From assembly GCA_900539945.1 (NCBI GenBank), contig UQDV01000048.1, forward strand, positions 1 through 10,397: a stretch of 10,397 bases of DNA, given 5' to 3'. Under the pieces are notes generated by a model. The model saw nothing but the letters and a program-made list of their open reading frames with translations, had not been told where the DNA came from and ran no database searches. A program made the position numbers and the translations under genes. How positions within the stretch are numbered: the stretch's first letter is position 1; the number at the start of each line of letters is the position of its first letter. The stretch is from an uncultured Faecalibacterium sp. GTDB lineage: Bacteria; Bacillota; Clostridia; Oscillospirales; Ruminococcaceae. Shown piece by piece: positions 1 to 5,877 of the stretch.

Positions 1-649
1 AGTCGGCGGCGGTGGCGGTCAGGTTCAGGCCGATGCCCACCACCAGCCACTCCAGCCGCCCGCTCTCCAGGTCGGTGCCGGCTTCGGTGAGGATGCCGCA
101 CACCTTTTTGCCCTGATAATACAGGTCGTTGACCCACTTGATGCCCAGTTCCAGCCCGCACAGCTCCTGTACCGCCCGGCACACCGCCACGGCGGCCCCG
201 ATGGTGGCCGTCTGGGCGCTGGCCGCCGGGACCACCGGGCGCAGCAGCACCGAGAGGTACACGCCCTTCCCGGCCGGGCTTTCAAATACACGGCCCAACC
301 GTCCCCGGCCGGCGCTCTGGTGGGCTGTGAGCACCAGCGTGCCGTGGGGCGCACCGTCCAGCGCCAGCAGCTTGGCCGTCCGGTTGGAGCTTTCCAGCGT
401 GTCGTACACCTGCACCGGGGCGGGGTAGGGGCCCACGGCCTCGGCACAGAAGGGGTCGCCGCCCAGCAGCCGATACCCCCGGCGGGAGACGGCTTCCAGT
501 GCGTAACCCTGTGCGGTGAGGGCGGCAGCCGCCTTGTGGACGGCGGCGCGGCTCACGCCCAGCTGTCCGGCCAGCTGCTGGCCGGAGATATAGGCACCCC
601 CGGCGGCACTCAGTGCCTGCAGAAGGGCCTGACGGGTGGTAGAAGGCAT
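1..649 (-). CDS. birA: Bifunctional biotin ligase/biotin operon repressor BirA (partial, C-terminus off the left edge)
   Basis: The enzyme makes biotinyl-5'-AMP and transfers biotin to the acceptor lysine of biotin-dependent carboxylases or decarboxylases; the HTH form can also repress biotin genes. The frame reads from an ATG at 649-647 and stays open to the window edge (216 codons; the family is usually about 320 aa). Residues 5-62 form a winged HTH (QLAGQLGVSRAAVHKA, then a wing ending RRGYRLL). The catalytic domain follows, with ESSNRTAK (86-93), the biotin/ATP loop SAGRGRLGR (112-120), KWVND (171-175; the usual form is KWPND) and KVCGILTE (182-189), then VVGIGLNL. GAAAGGAG lies 10 bases upstream of the ATG. 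It is divergent from the sigma operon. The missing part is the end of the catalytic domain and the small C-terminal domain. Family assignment is firm; whether it represses anything is inferred from the HTH alone. Confidence 0.93.
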   Translation of the reverse strand, partial: MPSTTRQALLQALSAAGGAYISGQQLAGQLGVSRAAVHKAAAALTAQGYALEAVSRRGYRLLGGDPFCAEAVGPYPAPVQVYDTLESSNRTAKLLALDGAPHGTLVLTAHQSAGRGRLGRVFESPAGKGVYLSVLLRPVVPAASAQTATIGAAVAVCRAVQELCGLELGIKWVNDLYYQGKKVCGILTEAGTDLESGRLEWLVVGIGLNLTATAAD

Positions 650-685
650 GGCGGTAAGGCTCCTTTCGTGCTATACTATAACCAC

Positions 686-713
686 ATTGTAGCATGGAAC
701 GGGCAAAACACAA
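686..713 (-). promoter_or_regulatory. Probable sigma-A promoter for birA
   Basis: Read on the minus strand, TTGTGT (713-708) and TACAAT (691-686) are 16 bases apart, about 37 bases before the birA start codon. An alternative -10 (TATAGT, 680-675) sits closer but has no good -35. It is called from consensus match only. I found no convincing sigma-A promoter for the divergent sigma operon in 650-819, nor an obvious ECF-type pair: a TGGAAC at 695-700 has no matching -10. Confidence 0.45.
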
Positions 714-819
714 TGTTTTTGAAAAAAATCTGCGGTTTGTGCAGGGAATGCGGCGGCTGTCTCGTTTGAATCAACAGAAGGGCCGTGCAGAGCACCGCCC
801 TCCACAGCCGGAAAGGAGG

Positions 820-1365
820 ATGAGCAGGTCGTTGACAACACTGGAATTCAGCGCGATGGTGCAACAATATCAGTCTCTGGTCTACACGGTCTGCCATCAG
901 CTGGTGCCGGACGTGGGGGATGCGCAGGATCTGACCCAGGAGACCTTTCTGGCGGCATGGCGGGCCATCGACCGCTGTCCGCCCGGCTTTGAAAAGCAAT
1001 GGCTGGCCCGCATTGCGGCCAACAAAGCCAAGGATTACTTACGCAGCGCATGGGTGCGCCGGGTGAACACGCCGGGCGACGAGGTGCTGGCGCTGGAGGG
1101 GGCACCGCCCGGCCTGGAGCCGGAACAGCAGGTGCTGGACACGCTGGGAGCGGAAGAACTCACCCGCATGATCCTGGACCTGCGGGAGCCCTACAAGACA
1201 CCCTGTCGTCTGGTGCTGCTGGAACAGCACACCATGGCCGAGGCGGCACGTCTGTGCGGCCGCCCGGAAAAAACCGTGAACGCGCAGATCTACCGGGCCA
1301 AAAAGATGCTGGTACAGCAGATCCGGGAACAACAGGAAGGGAGGAGCGTACATGGAACTGTTTGA
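820..1365 (+). CDS. ECF-like RNA polymerase sigma factor (sigma-70 family)
   Basis: A small alternative sigma factor that would direct core RNA polymerase to its own promoters. With the ATG at 820 it has 181 aa, usual for the ECF group. Region 2 spans about residues 10-75 (FSAMVQQYQSLVYTVCHQLV, then DAQDLTQETFLAAWRAI, WLARIAANKAKDYLR). A linker runs from 80 to 112. Region 4 spans about 113-168 (DLREPYKTPCRLVLLEQHTM, EAARLCGRPEKTVNAQIYRA), with the HTH that reads the -35 element. The start is uncertain: GGAGG (815-819) abuts the ATG, which is too close, whereas TTG at 832 lies 12 bases downstream of it, giving 177 aa. The open frame runs back to an ATG at 694, but that part resembles no sigma region. 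Its 3' end overlaps the anti-sigma gene by 14 bases, which fits translational coupling and a sigma/anti-sigma pair. Target promoters are not evident. Confidence 0.88.
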   Translation: MSRSLTTLEFSAMVQQYQSLVYTVCHQLVPDVGDAQDLTQETFLAAWRAIDRCPPGFEKQWLARIAANKAKDYLRSAWVRRVNTPGDEVLALEGAPPGLEPEQQVLDTLGAEELTRMILDLREPYKTPCRLVLLEQHTMAEAARLCGRPEKTVNAQIYRAKKMLVQQIREQQEGRSVHGTV

Positions 1366-1921
1366 TCAGAACGGATGCCTGACCGAGGAAGGGCTGCACG
1401 CCGTCATCGGCGGGCAGCTGGACGAGCTGGGCAGGCTGGAAGCCGCCGAGCACCTGTCCTACTGCGACAAGTGCATGGACCGGTACACAGCCCTGCTCAC
1501 CGCCGATGTGCTGGAAGAACCGCCGCGCTCCGCCCGCGGGGCGGTGATGGGCACCATCTGGGTGCGGCTGATGCAGAACACCTGGGGCCGGGCCGCCGTA
1601 GCCGCTGTGGCGGCGGTGCTGGCGCTGACCCTGTGGCGCAGCGGCACTGTGACCCAGATCCTGGAAGGCACCCGGGACCTTAAGACCTGGATGCCCTCCA
1701 CCAGCCAGACCCAGCCGGACCAGCTGCCGATGCTGGGCCAGCCGGTGCAGGATGACCAGCGGACCCCTACCCAGCCGGAACAGCTGGGCGAGCCGGTGCA
1801 GGACAAAGAGCCTGTGCCCACCTTGTCCCAGAAGCTGACCGGCACGCTGGACAGCCTGCTGTTCGGCAAGAACGAATCTGCGGCAGAGCCTGACGCTGCC
1901 GTTTCCAACCAGAAGAAATGA
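1352..1921 (+). CDS. Zinc-finger transmembrane anti-sigma factor
   Basis: Probable antagonist of the sigma factor encoded just upstream, holding it at the membrane until a signal arrives. 189 aa. The cytoplasmic N-terminus carries the ZAS/zf-HC2 motif H34-x3-C38-x2-C41 (AEHLSYCDKCMDRY), and an earlier cysteine (C9) or histidine (H16) could complete the site. One membrane segment lies at about 80-96 (RAAVAAVAAVLALTLW). The rest (97-189) would be outside the cell. It is rich in Q, P, T and D, with an imperfect repeat TQPDQL...GQPVQD (120-134) / TQPEQLGEPVQD (140-151), and has no recognisable sensor fold. GGGAGG lies 7 bases before the ATG. The gene starts inside the sigma gene and ends 11 bases before the next start. 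The role follows from motif plus position; the partner and signal are inferred. Confidence 0.85.
   Translation: MELFDQNGCLTEEGLHAVIGGQLDELGRLEAAEHLSYCDKCMDRYTALLTADVLEEPPRSARGAVMGTIWVRLMQNTWGRAAVAAVAAVLALTLWRSGTVTQILEGTRDLKTWMPSTSQTQPDQLPMLGQPVQDDQRTPTQPEQLGEPVQDKEPVPTLSQKLTGTLDSLLFGKNESAAEPDAAVSNQKK
1709..1806 (+). repeat. Imperfect tandem repeat inside the anti-sigma gene
   Basis: Two copies of a Q/P-rich coding unit. The first begins ACCCAGCCGGACCAGCTG (1709-1726) and ends GCCGGTGCAGGA (1741-1752). The second begins ACCCAGCCGGAACAGCTG (1769-1786) and ends GCCGGTGCAGGA (1792-1803). They differ by one base in the first 18 and by a 9-base in-frame insertion in copy one. They encode residues 120-134 and 140-151 of the predicted extracytoplasmic part. 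Confidence 0.8.
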
Positions 1922-1932
1922 GGGAATCGACT

Positions 1933-2661
1933 ATGAAGAAAAACGGAATCCTGACCCTGCTGTTTGCCTGCATCCCCGGCGCGGGCCAGATGTATCAGGG
2001 CTATATGAAGCGGGGACTCTCGCTCATCACCATGTTCTGCCTGTTTATTATCGTAGGCAGCGCCACGGGGCTGGATGCGCTGGTAGTCGGCTGCATCGTG
2101 GTGTATATGTACAGCTTTTTCGATACCTTCAACCTCCGCGCCCAGATCATCGCGGAGAATGCTCCGGCAGACGACTATCTGGTGCACATCAACTGGAAAG
2201 ACAAGCGGATGCAGGACTTCATGATGGACAGCCACAAGCTGCTGGGCTGGGGCCTCATTGCCCTGGGCGGCCTGGTGGCCTACGAGAACATCATCATGCG
2301 GGTGTTCGGCGATGTGATGTGGCGCTGGGGCCAGAACAACCCTGTGTTCCGCGCCTTCTATCTGATGCTGGATGAACTGCCGGAAGTGGTGGTGTGCGTG
2401 GCACTCATCGTGTGCGGCGTGTGGCTGGTGCGCGGCCCCAAGGGCAAAAAGGTGCACCGCAAAAAGGCAGAGGAACCGGAGGACGAGGACTTCCGCGAGT
2501 ACACCGCAGCCGAAGCCGATGCACCGGAAGCCCCGGAGGAAACCGCAGACTTTGCCATGCCGAAGCTCAGCGCTCTGCTGGGCGACCCGGTGACCCCGGA
2601 GGACCCCGAAGAGCCGGAACAGCCGGAGAATGCGGAGGGCGACGATGGACGAACTGAATAA
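1933..2661 (+). CDS. TM2-like polytopic membrane protein with acidic C-terminal tail
   Basis: Function unknown. 242 aa from the ATG at 1933, chosen over an in-frame ATG at 1918 (which overlaps the preceding stop) because AGGGA (1921-1925) lies 7 bases before 1933. The N-terminus has the PGAGQMYQGYMKRGLS pattern (15-30) typical of TM2-domain-like small membrane proteins: a glycine/proline turn between hydrophobic helices. Hydrophobic segments are at about 5-14, 31-45, 47-64, 103-120 and 149-166. A basic stretch (169-178, PKGKKVHRKK) then marks a cytoplasmic boundary, followed by a 65-residue tail dominated by E, D, P and A, predicted disordered. The gene follows the anti-sigma gene by 11 bases and overlaps the next gene by 17 bases, so the four genes very likely form one transcript. 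A role in sensing or tuning the sigma/anti-sigma pair is inference from context only. Confidence 0.8.
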   Translation: MKKNGILTLLFACIPGAGQMYQGYMKRGLSLITMFCLFIIVGSATGLDALVVGCIVVYMYSFFDTFNLRAQIIAENAPADDYLVHINWKDKRMQDFMMDSHKLLGWGLIALGGLVAYENIIMRVFGDVMWRWGQNNPVFRAFYLMLDELPEVVVCVALIVCGVWLVRGPKGKKVHRKKAEEPEDEDFREYTAAEADAPEAPEETADFAMPKLSALLGDPVTPEDPEEPEQPENAEGDDGRTE

Positions 2662-3502
2662 GACGGCAGCGACGGAGCCGGAAACCCGGCCGGAAGCTGC
2701 AAAGCTGCAGGACGCCCCCCGCCGCCGGGTGGGCAGCCTGACGCTGGGCGCCTGCCTGATCGCAGCGGGCATCTTCTTCCTGTGTTATTACTTTGTGCCG
2801 GGCTTTGACTGGCAGCTGGTGGTGCGTATCGCCCCGGCGGCAGCCCTGGTGCTGCTGGGATGTGAGGTGCTGTTCTTCGCCGCCCGGCCGGGCCGCTGGA
2901 AGTATGATTTTGTCTCGGTGCTGGTCTGTCTGGGGCTCATCGCAGTTTGTATGTGCCTGAGCTTTCTGCCCATGGTGTGGAGCGAGATCGACCCTGCCCG
3001 CGGACAGAACGAGATGAAGCTGAGCAAGGCGTACACCACACAGGTGTATGAGGCCCTCCGGAAGGAAAACCCGGACCTCCGCCTGCGGGATGTGTACACC
3101 GACCTGTATCTTTACTCCAACGATGTGAATGCCCTGCAGGAGATGCAGCCGGGTGATGGACACCTGAGCCTGACCGTGATGCTGTATGGCCCCTACGACA
3201 GCACCGGAGCCTTTGCGCAGGACTGCCGCAGCGTGGCCGGTACGGTGCGGGCTGGCACCCTGCAGCCGGATGAACTGCGCATCACATGGTCGCCGGACAA
3301 TGACCCGGGCCAGAGCCTGGATTCCGGTACCCTGCAGCGTGTGGAACAGTACACGCTGGAACTGGACGGCACGGTGCAGCTGGACTGGACCGCGGATGAG
3401 ATGGAACGGCAGGTCGAAGTGCAGTATCTGCTGGACGAAGAAAATGAGCCGGAAGAGGACACTGCGCCCAGCGAAGAGGCCGAGCCAGAGGCGGCTGTAT
3501 AA
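2645..3502 (+). CDS. Membrane protein with LiaF/DUF5668-like membrane region and extracytoplasmic domain
   Basis: Function unknown. 285 aa from the ATG at 2645; GGAGGG (2634-2639) is 5 bases upstream, so this start beats the in-frame ATG at 2630. A short hydrophilic N-terminus (1-28) leads into three hydrophobic segments at about 30-50, 58-80 and 89-111. The first two, with the pattern G-x-L-x(n)-G-I-F-F-L then P-A-A-A-L-V-L-L-G, resemble the LiaI/LiaF-type transmembrane region (DUF5668) found in Gram-positive envelope-stress proteins; this is by eye, not by profile. Residues 112-285 would lie outside the cell. They begin with helices (MKLSKAYTTQVYEALRK), continue as alternating strand-like sequence (LSLTVMLYGPYDS; VEQYTLELDGTVQLDW) and end in a highly acidic tail (264-283). 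It overlaps the preceding gene by 17 bases and is the last gene of the sigma operon. Confidence 0.78.
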   Translation: MDELNKTAATEPETRPEAAKLQDAPRRRVGSLTLGACLIAAGIFFLCYYFVPGFDWQLVVRIAPAAALVLLGCEVLFFAARPGRWKYDFVSVLVCLGLIAVCMCLSFLPMVWSEIDPARGQNEMKLSKAYTTQVYEALRKENPDLRLRDVYTDLYLYSNDVNALQEMQPGDGHLSLTVMLYGPYDSTGAFAQDCRSVAGTVRAGTLQPDELRITWSPDNDPGQSLDSGTLQRVEQYTLELDGTVQLDWTADEMERQVEVQYLLDEENEPEEDTAPSEEAEPEAAV

Positions 3503-3513
3503 AAACTGAAAAA

Positions 3514-3545
3514 GCGCCCGCTGTGGAGTTTTCCACAGCGGGCGC
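3514..3545. terminator. Shared intrinsic terminator between the sigma operon and purC
   Basis: A perfect 14-bp stem (GCGCCCGCTGTGGA and its complement) closes a GTTT loop. On the minus strand the hairpin is followed by TTTTTCAGTTTTT, so it is a strong terminator for purC, which ends 21 bases before it. On the plus strand the downstream sequence (GTTGCTTGTTG) is only moderately T-rich, so it probably also ends the sigma operon, less efficiently. Confidence 0.9.
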
Positions 3546-3565
3546 GTTGCTTGTTGAAAAAGAGC

Positions 3566-4435
3566 TTACAGCTTCTTGCCGGTGAGCAGCTCGTAGGCCT
3601 CCAGATACTTGGCAATGGTCTTGTCGATCACGTCCTGGGGCAGGTCGTAGTTGCTGTCCGGATGGGCCTTCAGCCAGTCGCGGACGAACTGCTTATCAAA
3701 CGAAGGCTGACCGTGGCCCGGCTCGTAGCCTTCCAGCGGCCAGAAGCGGGAGGAATCCGGGGTGAGCATCTCGTCGCCCAGCACCACGTTGCCATCCTCG
3801 TCCAGACCAAACTCGAACTTGGTGTCGGCAATGATGATGCCGCGGGTCAGGGCGTACTCGGCGCACTTCTTGTACAGGGCGATGGTGTAGTCCCGCAGCT
3901 TGGTGGCGTACTCTTCGCCGTGGCCGGGGAACTGCTTTTCCAGCACTTCAATGCTGCGCTCGTAGGAGATGTTCTCGTCGTGGTCGCCGATCTCTGCCTT
4001 GGTGGAGGGGGTGTAGATGGGCTCCGGCAGCTTCTGGGACTCCTGCAGGCCCTCGGGCAGCTGGATGCCGCACACCTTGCCGGTCTTTTGGTAGCTGGCC
4101 CAGCCGCTGCCGGTGATGTAGCCGCGCACGATGCACTCGATGGGCAGCATGGTCAGCTTGCGGCACAGCATGCTGTTGCCGTCGAACTGGGGCTGCCGGA
4201 AGAACTCCGGCATATCCTTCACGTCCACGCTCAGCATATGGTTGGGCAGCAGATCCTTGGTATAGTCGAACCAGAACTTGCTCATCTGGGTGAGCACAGT
4301 GCCCTTTTTGGTCACCTTGTTTTTCAGGATGACATCAAACGCAGAAATGCGGTCGGTGGCAACCATGATCAGGCTGTCGCCATTGTCGTAAATTTCACGG
4401 ACTTTGCCTTCTTTGATGGGCTTGAATGCAGTCAT
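3566..4435 (-). CDS. purC: Phosphoribosylaminoimidazole-succinocarboxamide synthase (SAICAR synthetase)
   Basis: Joins CAIR and L-aspartate with ATP to give SAICAR in de novo purine synthesis (cytoplasm). 289 aa from the ATG at 4435-4433, in the longer bacterial/yeast-like size class. Conserved blocks in order: EGKVREIYD (9-17, nucleotide binding), VATDRISAFDVIL (25-37), GTVLTQMSKFWF (45-56), VRGYITGSGW (103-112), TKAEIGDHDENI (145-156), ADTKFEFG (203-210) and the family signature GDEMLTPDSSRFWP (220-233). TGGAG lies 9 bases before the chosen ATG; an ATG five codons upstream (4450) is in frame but has a worse ribosome-site position. It stands alone with its own promoter and terminator and no other pur gene in the window. 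I see no purine riboswitch in its leader of roughly 50 bases. Assignment is firm. Confidence 0.97.
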   Translation of the reverse strand: MTAFKPIKEGKVREIYDNGDSLIMVATDRISAFDVILKNKVTKKGTVLTQMSKFWFDYTKDLLPNHMLSVDVKDMPEFFRQPQFDGNSMLCRKLTMLPIECIVRGYITGSGWASYQKTGKVCGIQLPEGLQESQKLPEPIYTPSTKAEIGDHDENISYERSIEVLEKQFPGHGEEYATKLRDYTIALYKKCAEYALTRGIIIADTKFEFGLDEDGNVVLGDEMLTPDSSRFWPLEGYEPGHGQPSFDKQFVRDWLKAHPDSNYDLPQDVIDKTIAKYLEAYELLTGKKL

Positions 4436-4494
4436 AGTCAAACACTCCATTTCCCTTTTTCCGGCCGCCGGGCGCGGCACATCCTTACAGCACT

Positions 4495-4524
4495 ATTGTA
4501 CCATGCCCGCTGCCGGTTTGAAAG
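4495..4524 (-). promoter_or_regulatory. Probable purC promoter with extended -10
   Basis: On the minus strand TGGTACAAT (4503-4495) gives an extended -10 (TG-N-TACAAT). The -35 region is weak (TTTCAA at 4523-4518, 17 bases away). A start near 4488 would leave a leader of about 50 bases, too short for the usual purine riboswitch. The leader contains a GC-rich stretch (4461-4479), and no clear operator was seen. Confidence 0.55.
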
Positions 4525-4676
4525 AAACAGATGGGAGAGATTTGCCCCGGGTTTTGCAAATTTCTCGTGAAAAATGTGCAAAAATCATCGGATGAATTCG
4601 TCGTTTTGACGATAAAAGTCGTACTTTCAGCGCGAATGAGACAAAAAACGACCCGCTTTTTTGTGGAATGCGCAGA

Positions 4677-4705
4677 TGGACACAGCCCGGCGGATAGGGT
4701 ATGCT
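4677..4705 (+). promoter_or_regulatory. Promoter for the glycerophosphodiester phosphodiesterase gene
   Basis: TGGACA (4677-4682) and TATGCT (4700-4705) are 17 bases apart. That is a good sigma-A pair, placing the start near 4712, before the AAAGGAA ribosome site (4731-4737) and the ATG at 4748. Confidence 0.6.
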
Positions 4706-4747
4706 GAAAGGCGGCAGCTTTGCTGTACAGAAAGGAAAATTCTGCTT

Positions 4748-5731
4748 ATGATACCTCAGATCATTGCGCACCGTGGTGCATCCTACCTGGCACCGGAAAA
4801 CACGCTGGCGGCTTTCCGCAAGGCGATGGAGATCGGGGCCGACGGTGTGGAAATGGACGTACAAAAGACGCTGGACGGCGGCCTTGTGATCCACCACGAC
4901 TATATCATCGACCTGCACACCGATATTTCCGGCCGTATCTACGATATGACCGAGGGCGAACTGAAAGACCTGGACTTCGGCAGCTGGAAGGACGCTGCCT
5001 ATAAAGATGAGAAGATCGCCACCCTGGCCGAGGCACTGGCTCTGTGCAGGAGCATGGAGGGCTGCGCGGTCCAGCTGGAAATGAAATCCACCATGGACAA
5101 CGACCCGGCTTTTGTGTCCGGTGTGGTGGATGCTATCCGCGCGGCAGACATCGCCGACCGACTGGTCCTTATTTCGTTCAACCACGACTTGCTGCGGCAG
5201 GCCAAGGCGCTGATGCCGGAACTGCGGGTGGGCGTGCTGCTGTACGGCGCATTCGAGAGCATGGTGCTGCCGCCGCCGGTCATCTGGAAGGACCTGGGCC
5301 TGGTGAACGGCATGGAGGATGAGGAAGCGGCGCTGGACGAAGAGCTGGCCGCCCTGCCGGTGGATGCGGGCATGGACCCGGATGAGGAAAACGGCTGGAT
5401 GACCCGCTGGGTGAACGACAAGGTGAGCATGCTGCGGGCAAACTTCCCCGGGGAGAGCCTGCAGGCGGTGGCAAAGCATCTGGCCGACCAGCACAACCCG
5501 GTGGCCTATGTCAAAAGCCTGGACTTTGCGCCGGAGTACGTCAGCTGCGAATACCACACCGCCTACAGCAACCCGGGCTTCATCGCCAAGCTGCAGGCCA
5601 TGGGGGTCAAGGTGGCCCTGTGGACCGTGGACACGGAAAAGGCTGTCCGGAGCCTGCTGCCCCTGGGGCCGGACTGCCTTGTGACCAACCGCCCTGACCG
5701 CGTGCGGGAATGGGTGGAAGAAAATCAGTGA
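4748..5731 (+). CDS. Glycerophosphodiester phosphodiesterase family protein
   Basis: Hydrolyses glycerophosphodiesters (deacylated phospholipids, or related lipoteichoic-acid units) to glycerol-3-phosphate and an alcohol in a metal-dependent TIM barrel. 327 aa from the ATG at 4748, the start that directly precedes the first barrel strand; AAAGGAA is 10 bases upstream. Visible active-site residues are H8-R9-G10, E17-N18-T19, E35 and D37 (GADGVEMDV), H50-D51, and E111-x-K113 (LEMKS). Near the C-terminus come VKVALWTVD (287-295) and CLVTNRPD (310-317), typical of the last strands. There is no signal peptide, so it is probably cytosolic. About 80 residues longer than the usual 240-250 aa: an acidic insertion (about 168-255, with runs such as EDEEAALDEELAALP) separates strand VGVLLYG from the later half. 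It is a single gene with its own promoter and terminator. The exact substrate is open. Confidence 0.93.
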   Translation: MIPQIIAHRGASYLAPENTLAAFRKAMEIGADGVEMDVQKTLDGGLVIHHDYIIDLHTDISGRIYDMTEGELKDLDFGSWKDAAYKDEKIATLAEALALCRSMEGCAVQLEMKSTMDNDPAFVSGVVDAIRAADIADRLVLISFNHDLLRQAKALMPELRVGVLLYGAFESMVLPPPVIWKDLGLVNGMEDEEAALDEELAALPVDAGMDPDEENGWMTRWVNDKVSMLRANFPGESLQAVAKHLADQHNPVAYVKSLDFAPEYVSCEYHTAYSNPGFIAKLQAMGVKVALWTVDTEKAVRSLLPLGPDCLVTNRPDRVREWVEENQ

Positions 5732-5743
5732 CACAGAGATCGG

Positions 5744-5774
5744 AAAGGCTTCTCCTTTGGGAGAAGTCTTTTTT
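5744..5774 (+). terminator. Intrinsic terminator after the GDPD gene
   Basis: AAAGGCTTCTCC (5744-5755) pairs with GGAGAAGTCTTT (5760-5771) around a TTTG loop, with one G-T pair, and runs into TTTTTT (5769-5774). It lies 13 bases after the stop codon and just before the marR promoter, so it insulates the two units. Confidence 0.9.
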
Positions 5775-5781
5775 GCTGCCC

Positions 5782-5810
5782 TTGACAAACAGGGACAGTG
5801 GGATTACAAT
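5782..5810 (+). promoter_or_regulatory. Strong sigma-A promoter for the marR-type gene
   Basis: TTGACA (5782-5787) is an exact -35 and TACAAT (5805-5810) a near-perfect -10, with an ideal 17-base spacer. Transcription would start near 5817, immediately before the palindrome at 5823-5844. The leader to the ATG at 5878 is about 60 bases. Confidence 0.88.
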
Positions 5811-5822
5811 AGTCTCATATCG

Positions 5823-5844
5823 AACAGTTTTATAGAAAACAGTT
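5823..5844 (+). promoter_or_regulatory. Probable MarR-type operator in the repressor's own leader
   Basis: Pseudo-palindrome with arms AACAGTTTT and AAAACAGTT around ATAG; the arms are complementary except for one symmetric position. It sits just downstream of the predicted start of transcription. Its inner 18 bases, read on the minus strand (CTGTTTTCTATAAAACTG), match 15 of 18 bases of CTGTTTTGTATAGAATTG at 6611-6628 in the ABC promoter. AACAGTTT also occurs as a direct repeat 15 bases apart (5823, 5838). Binding by the adjacent MarR protein is inference. Confidence 0.6.
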
Positions 5845-5877
5845 TGAGCAAAAAACAATTCAGAAGGAACCGATCGT

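Larger units (their letters stand above)
4436..4747. other. Divergent intergenic region purC / GDPD gene
   Basis: 312 bases without a gene. The left part carries the purC leader and promoter (up to about 4524) and the right part the GDPD promoter (4677-4705) and ribosome site. The AT-rich middle (4545-4660) contains a TTTGCAAA palindrome (4553-4560), a 5-bp hairpin TCGTC/GACGA (4598-4612) and an inverted pair GTCGTTTT (4600-4607) / AAAACGAC (4645-4652). Such sites could bind a regulator, but nothing matches an operator I can name. No small gene with a ribosome site was found here. Confidence 0.6.

Noticed and set aside
25..713. Several open frames of 99-149 codons overlapping birA
   Set aside because: They are Arg/Pro/Ala-rich shadows. 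The real frame is open at the window edge and translates to a BirA with intact motifs.
695..722. ECF-type autoregulated promoter starting at TGGAAC
   Set aside because: No CGTC-like -10 at the expected 16-17 base distance, and the stretch overlaps the likely birA promoter on the other strand.
1459..2772. A 437-codon minus-strand open frame across the anti-sigma and TM2-like genes
   Set aside because: It spans a gene junction on the other strand and has low-complexity H/A/V/S composition. The plus-strand genes have motifs, ribosome sites and operon spacing.
3514..3545. CRISPR-like or mobile repeat
   Set aside because: It is a single perfect hairpin with a T-run on one side at a tail-to-tail gene junction, fully explained as a terminator.
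4436..4500. Possible purine riboswitch in the purC leader
   Set aside because: The leader from the predicted start is only about 50 bases and lacks the conserved aptamer core and a terminator/anti-terminator pair.
3551..4570. A 339-codon plus-strand open frame antisense to purC
   Set aside because: It reads through the purC promoter and is low-complexity. purC on the minus strand is unmistakable.
4493..5788. A 431-codon minus-strand open frame antisense to the phosphodiesterase
   Set aside because: No family pattern, and it runs through a promoter and a terminator. The plus strand has all phosphodiesterase catalytic residues.
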